Shown piece by piece: positions 26,995 to 35,777 of a DNA stretch of 64,000 nt. A model generated the notes under the pieces. That model saw only the letters and a list, made by a program, of their open reading frames with translations, did no database searches and had not been told where the DNA came from. A program made the translations under genes and the position numbers. Each line of letters begins with the position of its first letter. Position 1 is the first letter of the stretch. The stretch is taken from the NCBI GenBank assembly GCA_963781805.1, contig CAWAHF010000004.1, forward strand, positions 1,364,001 to 1,428,000, given 5' to 3'. Source of the DNA: JAFGPL01 sp963781805 (GTDB lineage: Bacteria > Bacteroidota > Bacteroidia > Bacteroidales > UBA10428).

Positions 26995-29393
26995 TATTCG
27001 TAACGTAGCGCCTCCACCGGATTCCTGCTTGCTGCCCGGTAGCTTTGCCAGCTGACAGTTAACAATGCTACTGTAAAGGCCAGCACACCGGCAGCAGCAA
27101 ATATCCACCAGCTTAAATTTGTTCTGTATGCAAAGTTTTGTAGCCATTTGTTTAAAATATACCATGAAACTATACTGGAAATAATAAAAGCCAGTATTAC
27201 AAGTTTTGAAAAATTACCTGATAGCATAAGAACTATTTCCAGAGTCTTAGCACCATTTGTTTTGCGGATGCCAATCTCTTTTGTCCTGCGATTAGCTGCA
27301 AATAGGGCCAAACCAAATAATCCAAGACACCCAATAATAACTGAAATAATTGATGTATAAATAATTATTTTTAAAAGCTTTTCTTCCCTGATATAGAATC
27401 CATTAATTCTTTCATTTAAAAAGTTAAATGTAAATGGTTTATCAGGAATAAAGGATTCCCAGATTTTCTTTATCTGTTTCAAAGTCTGCTTGATTTCTGA
27501 AGAATTTATATCAGAAATTCTGATGGTGGCATTCCCTGCATGTTTGGGATAGTACATGATAGCCACGGGTTGTATCCGATTATTTAACTTCTGAATATTA
27601 AAATCCTTTATTACTCCAATTACAGGATATCCACTTAATTTTGCCGATAATGGTCTTGTTAATCCAAATTCATTAACTGCGGTTTCATTTATAATCCATG
27701 AACCAATATCGGTAGGCATCTCTTTGTTAAAATTCCTGCCTTGCAGAATTTTAAATCCCATTGTTTTAATATAATTTTCATCTGCTTTTATTATCAGGTA
27801 GTTAATTTCTTTTGAAACTCCGTTTTCTTCTATTTCTCCTCCCCAGTTATTATTCGAACCGATTCCGGTTGTTGAAAGTCCAATATTAATAACTGAAGGA
27901 AGTTCTTTAATCTCATTAACAAAACTTTGTTTTTTTTCTTCAGAAAGATATAAAGGTAACTCTAGACAGTTATTTTTATCAAATCCAAGGTCTTTGTTAT
28001 TAATAAATCTCAATTGCTTGTTAATCTGTAAAATACTAATTATCAATATAATTGATACAATAAACTGGAAAACTACAAATACTTTCTGAAGTGATATCCG
28101 TTCCCTGCCTTTTGAGATATCCCCTTTAAGTAAGTCAGCCGGCGATTGTTTCAAGATATAGAACACTGGAAACAAACATAATATAAAACTCACGACTGTA
28201 ATAAAAATAACCAGAAATACAATTATAATTGGGGTATAAAGCGTTCCGGGATTTAATGAATATTCAATTAGATTGTTGAATTGCCCGAATAATAATTCTG
28301 CAAAAATATAAGCAAAGAATAAAGAGATAAAACAGAGAATAATAGTCTCCATAAAAAACTGACTGATTATATTTTTCTTCAGTGCACCATTAACCTTTTT
28401 AATCATTACGTAATGAATTCTTCCTACATTGTTAGCCTGGGTGAGGTTGATGAAATTGATGAATGCAACAATTAAGATTACAACACCAATAATCAGTATT
28501 AGAAATACAAATAATTTATTTCCATGTCGAATTGAACTCTCATCAAAAGAATTATTAAAATAAAACTTGTTCAAAGAAGTCAGATTCACGCTAAATTTAT
28601 TCAACATTTCCAGATCATCCGGATTCATCTGAGGCTTCTCATAATCAATAATAAATTGTTTTATTTTGTTCCTTACCAGTTTTTCAGTATCAGAATTGCC
28701 ATTTAATTCAATAAAAAGCAGATTACCATACTCATAGGGTGTTGCATTAATATCTCTGCCGGATATTTTCATGGATGCATTTACATTAAAAAAGCCGTTA
28801 TATTGTATGGAAGAATTTTCAGGAGGATCTTCCAATACAGCCTTTACGAGAAAAAGATTTTTATGATTTACCTCAATAGCTTCGTTAATAATATTTATGG
28901 TGCCAAAAATTTTAAACGCCAGGCTTTCTGTGATGATGATTGAATTAGGATCCATAAGAGCATCATTAATATTGCCTTCAATAACTTTGAATGAAAAAAT
29001 ATCTGCAAAGTATTGATCGCAATAACCCATATTGCTGACTTTGAATTCTTCATTTTTATATTTAAGCATTACCAAATTGTCTTCATTCAGATAATTAAAA
29101 TTCAATAGAGTTGTGATGCTGATTTCGGGTACCTGATCTCTTATTTTTTGAATAAAAGGAGCTGGAAAATGGTTTGCATTTATAAGTTCATCTCCTGCAT
29201 AATATGAAGTAGTTACCAGGTACTTTGAACCGGAATTTTTATGAAATCTATCATAAGACAATTCTCTCCTCGTGAATAGAAATATTAAAAGAAATACAGC
29301 CAATGCAATAGATAATCCAACAATATTTAACAAAGAGTAGGAGTAATTTTTGAAAAGATATCTCCAGGCTGTTTTGAAATGTGTTCTGAACAT
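26994..29393 (-). CDS. FtsX/MacB-type ABC permease 3
   Basis: Third permease, 799 residues, the longest of the array. The N-terminal membrane anchor is SYSLLNIVGLSIALAVFLLIFLF. The FtsX cores are less typical in the first copy (IHYVMIKKVNGALKKNIISQF) and standard in the second (KEIGIRKTNGAKTLEIVLML). The periplasmic parts are Asn- and Lys-rich and differ strongly from those of the neighbours, which suggests different partners or substrates. It ends SRNPVEALRYE. Confidence 0.85.
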   Translation of the reverse strand: MFRTHFKTAWRYLFKNYSYSLLNIVGLSIALAVFLLIFLFTRRELSYDRFHKNSGSKYLVTTSYYAGDELINANHFPAPFIQKIRDQVPEISITTLLNFNYLNEDNLVMLKYKNEEFKVSNMGYCDQYFADIFSFKVIEGNINDALMDPNSIIITESLAFKIFGTINIINEAIEVNHKNLFLVKAVLEDPPENSSIQYNGFFNVNASMKISGRDINATPYEYGNLLFIELNGNSDTEKLVRNKIKQFIIDYEKPQMNPDDLEMLNKFSVNLTSLNKFYFNNSFDESSIRHGNKLFVFLILIIGVVILIVAFINFINLTQANNVGRIHYVMIKKVNGALKKNIISQFFMETIILCFISLFFAYIFAELLFGQFNNLIEYSLNPGTLYTPIIIVFLVIFITVVSFILCLFPVFYILKQSPADLLKGDISKGRERISLQKVFVVFQFIVSIILIISILQINKQLRFINNKDLGFDKNNCLELPLYLSEEKKQSFVNEIKELPSVINIGLSTTGIGSNNNWGGEIEENGVSKEINYLIIKADENYIKTMGFKILQGRNFNKEMPTDIGSWIINETAVNEFGLTRPLSAKLSGYPVIGVIKDFNIQKLNNRIQPVAIMYYPKHAGNATIRISDINSSEIKQTLKQIKKIWESFIPDKPFTFNFLNERINGFYIREEKLLKIIIYTSIISVIIGCLGLFGLALFAANRRTKEIGIRKTNGAKTLEIVLMLSGNFSKLVILAFIISSIVSWYILNKWLQNFAYRTNLSWWIFAAAGVLAFTVALLTVSWQSYRAASRNPVEALRYE

Positions 29394-29437
29394 TATTTTA
29401 CAGTTTTTTACAATTAAATTCTGAAAGTTAAATTAAA

Positions 29438-29466
29438 GGATTCCATCCCTCGAAGGGATGGAATCC
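29438..29466 (-). terminator. Perfect 13-bp hairpin after permease 2
   Basis: GGATTCCATCCCT (29438-29450) and AGGGATGGAATCC (29454-29466) are perfectly complementary around a 3-base loop, starting 7 bases after the stop of permease 2. On the minus strand the stem is followed by TTTAATTT. The same stem occurs at 60711-60739. Confidence 0.75.
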
Positions 29467-29472
29467 CTCTTT

Positions 29473-31863
29473 TTACTCGTACCTCAGCGCTTTCACTGGA
29501 TTTTTACTTGCTGCCTGCCAGCTTTGCCAGCTGACAGTTAGCAGTGCCACTGATAGAGCCAACACACCTGCTGCTGCAAATACCCACCAGCTTAAACCAG
29601 TCCTAGCGGCAAAATTTTGCAGCCATCGGTGCATAAAATAATACGCTATGGGACAGGCAATAACAAAAGCAAGGAATACCCATTTGACAAAGTCTTTAAA
29701 AAGTAAAAGCATTATCTCAGTTGTATTGGAACCATTGACTTTGCGAATGCCGATTTCTTTGGTACGTTTGATAGTTTCATGGGACACATAGGAATAAAGT
29801 CCCAGGCATGAGAGTATTACAGCTATAAGACAGAAAACCAGGATAATTTTCGTTAAAATCGCATCATTCTTATAATGCTCAAGATATTTGTCTTCAACAG
29901 AAAAGTAATAGAAACTATATTCAGGGAACAGATTGTTCCATTTTTCATTTAAAAAACGAACTATCTCCTCCTTGTTTTTTTCATTAATCCTGAAAGTTAT
30001 AAATCCCGGAAAATTATTATGCCGGCCAAACCTGTATAAAAGCGGCTCTTTTTCATTATGTAGTGAGCTGATAACTATATCCTTCATCACACCAACCACC
30101 GGATAAGCTTCTCCTTCATGACTAAGTCTTATATATTTCCCTGTTACGTCGTCCCATCCAAACTTTTTCATGGCTGCATTATTTATTATAAAAGCAACAT
30201 TATCTGAAGGATATTCCCTGGAGAAAAACCGGCCTTGAATCATTTTGATACCATAAACTTTGAGAAAATTTTCATCCACAGCTGTAGAAATAATACGGAT
30301 ATCATCCTTGTCTGTGAAACCATCAGGTATAATCTTGAAGTAGTTCTGGAAATAGTAACCGGGTATATTTTCAGTTAAAGCTCCAATACTATATCCATAC
30401 TGGTGAGAATATTTATTTACTTCATCTCTGAAAAGTAGGGCTTCTGAATATCTTGCAGAATAATTGTCTGAATTACCAACTGGAATTACCAGGAGATTTT
30501 TCCGGTTGAAACCAACATCATAGTTCTTCATGAAAACGGATTGCTTAATAATCTCCAGAACAGAAATGATAAGGATAATTGTTACTGTAAACTGTAATGC
30601 AATCGATCCCTTTTGCAATATAACTTTCTTGTCATGGCTTAGGAACTTGCCTGATGAAGCCTGGTAAGGTTTTACTGTTGCCAGCCTGTATGATGGATAT
30701 AATCCGGAAAATGTACCTATAGTAATTCCAAATACAAACAAACCCAACAGCATAAAGATATTTCCATATTCAAAATGTAATTCAACTCCGGTAAGTTTGG
30801 TGAATAGTGGAAGTAGTTGTTCGGTTAATATTAGAGCAAAGCCCAATGAGACAAAAGCAACAATGATTGAATCTGTTAATTGCTGAAAAAACTGGGAAGA
30901 AGATTTGGCGCCATGAATTTTACTAATAGCTACACTTTTTTTTCTTGTTAAGGATTGAGCTTTTGCCAGATTTATATAATTTGTACAAGCTATTAATAAA
31001 ATTGAAAAGGCAATGGCTAGCAAAGTATACAAATATGTAATTGAAACGGTTGGCTTCATATCATATGGAACCTCATTATATAAATGACTTCTTTTCATAG
31101 GTCTTGCGAAGTATTTAACATTTTTATCAAGCCAGGATGGATAGTATTTTTCAGGGATTTCAGAAAGTTTTTTCTGAATAACAGGTAGAAGTTCAGCACT
31201 TTTGGGAATGAAAAAGGTATAAACGGCACCATGCCACCATCGTTTTTCCCAATCCGGGAATACAATTGTTCTTAAGCGATCAGAGACGAGCATATCAAAT
31301 TTAAAGAGAGAGTTATCCGGCTGTGTTTCAATTACCCCGCTAACAGTAAATATATGTTCATCTATATTAACGGTATTACCAATTGCCAGTGAATCTCCAA
31401 ACAACTTCCGTGAAAAATCCTCAGTTATGACAACAGTGGAGGGATCTGATAGCGCAGTGGATGGTGAACCATACAAAAAATGAAAATCAAACATACTAAA
31501 TACATCAGGCTCTACAGAATAACATAATGATGCAATTCTTGCGTTGTTTTTCAGTCTGACTTCAGTTTCAATACCCCAAAAACTTCCTACTTTATCGATT
31601 TCTTCGAAATCATCAGCCAGTATATTTGGAAGAGGCATTGCAAGACTGCTTGAAAGCTGATCTTCTCCTGAGTATTTTTCATAAACCCTGTAAATTTCAT
31701 TTATTCTCTTATGGTGAATGTCATAATTATATTCATTCAGAAAATACAGCATTAAAATGATGAACAACGCCATACCTAATGACAAACCAAATACATTCAG
31801 AATGGTAGTCCTGAACTGGCGAATATGGTTCCTAAAAACAAGTTTTATATTTTGAACAAGCAT
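29473..31863 (-). CDS. FtsX/MacB-type ABC permease 2 (most divergent copy)
   Basis: Second permease, 796 residues. It differs from its neighbours in the N-terminus (VFRNHIRQFRTTILNVFGLSLGMALFIILM), in the first core (RKKSVAISKIHGAKSSSQFFQQL) and in the ending SKNPVKALRYE instead of SRNPVEALRYE. The second core KEIGIRKVNGSNTTEIMLLL is intact. It begins 13 bases after permease 1, so those two are surely co-transcribed; a perfect hairpin follows its stop codon. Confidence 0.85.
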   Translation of the reverse strand: MLVQNIKLVFRNHIRQFRTTILNVFGLSLGMALFIILMLYFLNEYNYDIHHKRINEIYRVYEKYSGEDQLSSSLAMPLPNILADDFEEIDKVGSFWGIETEVRLKNNARIASLCYSVEPDVFSMFDFHFLYGSPSTALSDPSTVVITEDFSRKLFGDSLAIGNTVNIDEHIFTVSGVIETQPDNSLFKFDMLVSDRLRTIVFPDWEKRWWHGAVYTFFIPKSAELLPVIQKKLSEIPEKYYPSWLDKNVKYFARPMKRSHLYNEVPYDMKPTVSITYLYTLLAIAFSILLIACTNYINLAKAQSLTRKKSVAISKIHGAKSSSQFFQQLTDSIIVAFVSLGFALILTEQLLPLFTKLTGVELHFEYGNIFMLLGLFVFGITIGTFSGLYPSYRLATVKPYQASSGKFLSHDKKVILQKGSIALQFTVTIILIISVLEIIKQSVFMKNYDVGFNRKNLLVIPVGNSDNYSARYSEALLFRDEVNKYSHQYGYSIGALTENIPGYYFQNYFKIIPDGFTDKDDIRIISTAVDENFLKVYGIKMIQGRFFSREYPSDNVAFIINNAAMKKFGWDDVTGKYIRLSHEGEAYPVVGVMKDIVISSLHNEKEPLLYRFGRHNNFPGFITFRINEKNKEEIVRFLNEKWNNLFPEYSFYYFSVEDKYLEHYKNDAILTKIILVFCLIAVILSCLGLYSYVSHETIKRTKEIGIRKVNGSNTTEIMLLLFKDFVKWVFLAFVIACPIAYYFMHRWLQNFAARTGLSWWVFAAAGVLALSVALLTVSWQSWQAASKNPVKALRYE

Positions 31864-31876
31864 GGTTTAATTATTA

Positions 31877-34246
31877 TTATTCATACCTCAACGCCTCCAC
31901 CGGATTCCTGCTTGCCGCCCTCCAGCTCTGCCAGCTTACGGTAATCAGGGTTACAGCTAAAGCAGCAATTCCTGCCATTATAAATATCCACCAGCTCAGA
32001 TTTGTTCTGTATGCAAAATTCTGAAGCCATTTGTGCAAAGCATACCAGGCAATGGGACAGGCAAGAATCAAAGCAATACCAATCCATTTTATAAAATCTT
32101 TGGAAAGCAATAAAATTATTTCGCTGGTTTTAGCGCCATTTGTTTTGCGGATGCCTATTTCCTTTGTGCGTTGTTTACCCAAAAATATAGTCAAGGCGAA
32201 TAATCCTAAACACGCAACCAAAATGGCTAGTATGGTAAAATAACTGACGACGGATGATATAATTTCATACTTTTTATAATCTTTATTTATTTCCTCATCA
32301 GCAAAAAAGTAATCTAATTCTTTGGAGGGTTCTGTAGAAATCCACTTCTTTTTCAGCATTTTTAAAACACTTTCCATTTCTCCGGGCTTAACCCTGATAG
32401 AAATATAATTAGCATATTTCACATCTCGTTCTTTTGATACATGATGTAATAGCGGTTGAATTTCTCTGTTTAATCCCATGTAATAGAAATCATCCACTAC
32501 TCCTACTACCCTAAACGGAGTCCCCGTTTTTGAGCTCGAATGTAATATATCACCTAAAGCTGAATTTACTTCAAGTTTTTTTAAAGCTGCCTTATTAATT
32601 ATTACAGCATTGCTATCCCAGACAAAATCCTTTTCATAGGGATTTCCTTCAATAAATTTAATTCCATATGTTTTAAAATAATCTTTACTTACATTGCCTT
32701 GTCTGAAGCTTACCCGTTCAATATCGGACCATTCTTCGGGATAGTAACTGTTGTAATTTTCCATGTACTCACCCGGAACAATTTGTGAAACTGCAGTACT
32801 CAAAATCCTGGTATCATTATCAAGTTCGTTTAATATCAATTCAATTTTGCTAAGACCAGCCTTGCTATCTTTATATTCCCATTGATGTGGTTTTATGACA
32901 ATTACATTCTCGCTATCGAATTTTAACTCATGATGCTTCATAAAAAAGATCTGCTTCTTCATCAGTATGGTACCAATTATCAGCACAATAGAAATAACTA
33001 ACTGGAAAACCACCATTGCACTTCTGAATCTCATCGATCCTTTGCCCGAAGTAATTTCTTTCCTTAGCGATGGAATGATCCCAAATCTTGCAAGAGTTAA
33101 TGAAGGAATTATCCCCGATAACAGTCCTGTAACCAACCATAAACCTAACAAAACCGGGTAGGTTATAAATATATTTTTATACTCAAGATTCAATTGAGTC
33201 TCGAACATCCTGTTGAAAACTGGCAATAACACTTCGGTGACTACTATAGCAAGGAACAATGCCAAAAGACTGACGATTAATGATTCTCCGAGAAATTGCC
33301 GCAGCAAACGACCTTTTTTTGCTCCCATCACCTTTCTCAACCCTACTTCTGAAGATCGTTTGATAGAATTTGCAGTTGAAAGGTTGATGAAATTTATTGA
33401 TGCGATGATCAAAACCCCAAAAGCAATACAGATTAAAATATATATAAAGGTTTTGTTGTCGCTGGTTTTATTATGCAATTCGGCCAAAGGCAATAAAGTG
33501 AGCCTGGGTTTTTTGTCATTCCCGGTTAAAAAATGTTCCTGCACAACCTTCTGAATTTTGTCTTCCAAAAGTTTGGGATTAGTCTTTGAATCCAGTAAAA
33601 TATAAGTTTGTGAAAAAGTATTGTACCAGTCATAAACCTGATTTAACCAGGTATCTAATTCAAATCCTGTTTCATGATTGGCTATCAAATCGAATTTGAT
33701 AGATGAATTGTCGGGAAAATCATCCAAAACTCCGGTAATTACCAGATGTTGCTTTCCAAAATCGACATCAAGCGTTTTACCTACCGGGTTATCATTTCCA
33801 AAATATATACCTGCAAGCTTTTTCGATATCACTACGCTGTTCTTTTCTTTCAGACAATTCTCCGGGCTACCATAAATAAACGGGAATGTAAAAACATCGA
33901 AAAACCCTGTATCCGCATACCTGATATCCTGCATTAGATCTTTCTCATTGAAGGAAATTACATGTCCGGACCAATCCATATAACGTGTACCATTCATAAT
34001 TTCCGGATAATCTTCCAGTAATTTTGGCAATACCAAGCCCTTTGTATATTCCATGTTATCTTCGCAAAGACGATAAATATTACTTTTGTTTTTATGAAAA
34101 TCATCATAGGTAAGCTCATTATGCACATAAAGAAACAGAAGGATAAACGCAGAAATTCCTATACTTAATCCAAGGATATTAATGATGGAGGAGGTTCGAT
34201 TTCTGACTAAGTAGCGAAAGGCTGTCTGAATGTAATTTTTAAACAT
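31877..34246 (-). CDS. FtsX/MacB-type ABC permease 1
   Basis: First permease after the ATPase gene, 789 residues. The segments are SSIINILGLSIGISAFILLFLYVH, the MacB-type periplasmic domain with NSSIKFDLIAN, the FtsX core SSEVGLRKVMGAKKGRLLRQF, the second periplasmic domain and KEIGIRKTNGAKTSEIILLL, ending SRNPVEALRYE. It follows the ATPase by 73 bases and precedes permease 2 by 13. Confidence 0.86.
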   Translation of the reverse strand: MFKNYIQTAFRYLVRNRTSSIINILGLSIGISAFILLFLYVHNELTYDDFHKNKSNIYRLCEDNMEYTKGLVLPKLLEDYPEIMNGTRYMDWSGHVISFNEKDLMQDIRYADTGFFDVFTFPFIYGSPENCLKEKNSVVISKKLAGIYFGNDNPVGKTLDVDFGKQHLVITGVLDDFPDNSSIKFDLIANHETGFELDTWLNQVYDWYNTFSQTYILLDSKTNPKLLEDKIQKVVQEHFLTGNDKKPRLTLLPLAELHNKTSDNKTFIYILICIAFGVLIIASINFINLSTANSIKRSSEVGLRKVMGAKKGRLLRQFLGESLIVSLLALFLAIVVTEVLLPVFNRMFETQLNLEYKNIFITYPVLLGLWLVTGLLSGIIPSLTLARFGIIPSLRKEITSGKGSMRFRSAMVVFQLVISIVLIIGTILMKKQIFFMKHHELKFDSENVIVIKPHQWEYKDSKAGLSKIELILNELDNDTRILSTAVSQIVPGEYMENYNSYYPEEWSDIERVSFRQGNVSKDYFKTYGIKFIEGNPYEKDFVWDSNAVIINKAALKKLEVNSALGDILHSSSKTGTPFRVVGVVDDFYYMGLNREIQPLLHHVSKERDVKYANYISIRVKPGEMESVLKMLKKKWISTEPSKELDYFFADEEINKDYKKYEIISSVVSYFTILAILVACLGLFALTIFLGKQRTKEIGIRKTNGAKTSEIILLLSKDFIKWIGIALILACPIAWYALHKWLQNFAYRTNLSWWIFIMAGIAALAVTLITVSWQSWRAASRNPVEALRYE

Positions 34247-34319
34247 ACGAAAGTGGTTTAATCCGGAGGTAAATTGGTTGAATATTTCTGATATTTATTG
34301 TATAAAAAAGATCGTCTTG

Positions 34320-35003
34320 CTATATTTTTTTCCGGATATTTTCGGTTACAATGCTTCCATCGAAAAGATGTACGATACGATGTGCCCTTTCTGCATGCGA
34401 AGGCGAGTGGGTTACCATAACTATAGTTGTTCCGTCATTGTTAAGTTGTTCCAAAAGCTTCAATACCTCTTCACCATTGGCGGAATCAAGGTTTCCGGTG
34501 GGCTCATCTGCCAGGATAAGTTTTGGATTTGCAACTACTGCACGTGCCACTGCGACTCTTTGTTGCTGACCACCTGAAAGTTGCTGGGGAAAATGTTTTC
34601 TACGGTGAGATATCTGCATCCGTTCCAGCGCTTCATTCACCCTTTTCTTTCTTTCCAAGCTTTTGACTTTCAAATATAGTAAAGGTAACTCTACGTTTTC
34701 GTAAACGTTAAGCTCATCAATCAGGTTAAAACTTTGAAAAACAAAGCCAATATTCCCTTTACGAAGATTCGTACGCTGGTTTTCCCGAAACCTGGAAACT
34801 TCTGTACCGTCAAACCAGAGTTTTCCATCTGAAGGATTATCCAGCAATCCTACGATATTTAATAAGGTAGATTTCCCGCACCCGGACGGGCCCATAATAG
34901 CTAAAAATTCACCCTTATCTATTTGCAGATCTACACAATTCAGAGCTGTGGTTTCCACTTCGTCTGTCCGAAAGACTTTTACAAGTTGTTCTGTTTTAAT
35001 CAT
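34320..35003 (-). CDS. ABC transporter ATPase (LolD/MacB-type)
   Basis: The 227-residue ATPase has Walker A GPSGCGKST near residue 38, the Q-loop FVFQSFNLID, signature LSGGQQQRVAVARA, Walker B LILADEPTGNLD and the switch histidine in VMVTHS. Length and sequence match the LolD/MacB/FtsE-like group that energises FtsX-type permeases from the cytoplasm. It is the only ATPase in the array, so it probably serves all five permeases or selected pairs. A sigma-54-like promoter lies 28 bases upstream. Confidence 0.93.
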   Translation of the reverse strand: MIKTEQLVKVFRTDEVETTALNCVDLQIDKGEFLAIMGPSGCGKSTLLNIVGLLDNPSDGKLWFDGTEVSRFRENQRTNLRKGNIGFVFQSFNLIDELNVYENVELPLLYLKVKSLERKKRVNEALERMQISHRRKHFPQQLSGGQQQRVAVARAVVANPKLILADEPTGNLDSANGEEVLKLLEQLNNDGTTIVMVTHSPSHAERAHRIVHLFDGSIVTENIRKKI

Positions 35004-35030
35004 AATTTTAATTTTTGAATGATTTATTTA

Positions 35031-35046
35031 TCCAATAGCTATGCCA
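35031..35046 (-). promoter_or_regulatory. Putative sigma-54 (-24/-12) promoter of the ABC array
   Basis: On the minus strand TGGCATAGCTATTGGA (35046 down to 35031) matches the TGGCACGNNNNTTGCA consensus with exact spacing; the -12 box reads TTGG rather than TTGC, which is a real deviation. Transcription would begin near 35020, 17 bases before the ATPase start. The downstream-encoded NtrC-type regulator supports sigma-54 control. Confidence 0.55.
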
Positions 35047-35109
35047 TAAATTATAAGTCACAGATTTACAATATTATCTTAATGAATCAAAATAAATATC
35101 CGAATTAAT

Positions 35110-35148
35110 TGTTCAGAAACTGAACAAACGGTGTTAAAAAATTGAACA
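35110..35148. promoter_or_regulatory. Two tandem 17-bp activator-site palindromes
   Basis: TGTTCAGAAACTGAACA (35110-35126; the palindrome extends one base on both sides) and TGTTAAAAAATTGAACA (35132-35148) share 14 of 17 bases and are 22 bp apart, two helical turns. They lie about 90-130 bases upstream of the predicted sigma-54 start, where enhancer-binding proteins bind. The NtrC-type regulator at 35778 is the likely binder, by inference. Confidence 0.6.
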
Positions 35149-35170
35149 GGTGAGGTATATTTGAGGAAGA

Positions 35171-35767
35171 TTTCTCGCAGATGATCGCAGATGACCCGCA
35201 GAAGAACGCTGAAAAGACTTGTTTTAGCTGCAATAAACAGATAATTGAATCCATTCTGAAATTTTTACTTGCATATCGTAAATTAAACTTTATCCTAAAT
35301 GAAAGAAAATGATATTTCTTATGACATCAGAGTGGCAGCTTTAAGAATTCATAAAGAATTAGGACCAGGTCTTCTTGAGTCTGTATATGAAAAGGCAATT
35401 GCTTTTGAGTTAAAGGAGATGGGACATAAAGTTGATTGCCAAGTTGGAATTCCTATGATATATAAACATATTGAATTTGAAGTTGGTTTTAGACTTGACG
35501 TACTTATGGATGATTTGGTAATAATTGAAATCAAATCTGTGGAATCTCTTTTAGATGTTCATCATAAGCAGTTATTAACCTATTTGAGATTGATGAATTT
35601 AAAGCTAGGTTTATTGATAAATTTTAATTCATCATTAATAAAAGACAACATTGTAAGAATTGTAAATAACTTATGATTAGGGATTGAATCATAGATACAT
35701 CATGAAGATCAATATTAATTATTCTGCGTACATCTGCGAAAAGCCTCTACGATCATCAGCGAGAAAA
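35171..35767. mobile_element. Inverted-repeat-bounded element carrying a GxxExxY gene
   Basis: The left end TTTCTCGCAGATGATCGCAGA (from 35171) and the reverse complement of the right end (from 35766 inward), which reads TTTCTCGCTGATGATCGTAGA, agree at 19 of 21 positions. They bracket one gene in about 596 bp. Both ends also hold further CGCAGA-type repeats. No transposase is present, so if mobile it would need help in trans. The right end lies 11 bases before the response-regulator start codon. Confidence 0.55.
35299..35676 (+). CDS. GxxExxY protein
   Basis: This 125-residue protein contains the family motif in RIHKELGPGLLESVYEKAIAFEL (GxxExxY near residues 24-30), and then FEVGFRLDVLMDDLVIIEIKSVE, a PD-(D/E)xK nuclease-like core with D and ExK. 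Such proteins are widespread in Bacteroidetes, often between CGCAGA-rich repeats; their function is not established. Here it sits between imperfect inverted repeats and separates the ABC array promoter from the two-component genes. Confidence 0.85.
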   Translation: MKENDISYDIRVAALRIHKELGPGLLESVYEKAIAFELKEMGHKVDCQVGIPMIYKHIEFEVGFRLDVLMDDLVIIEIKSVESLLDVHHKQLLTYLRLMNLKLGLLINFNSSLIKDNIVRIVNNL

Positions 35768-35777
35768 TACGTATCCT

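Noticed and set aside
22150..34246. The five permeases as full MacB proteins
   Set aside because: MacB carries an N-terminal ATPase; these begin directly with the first membrane segment and rely on a separate ATPase.
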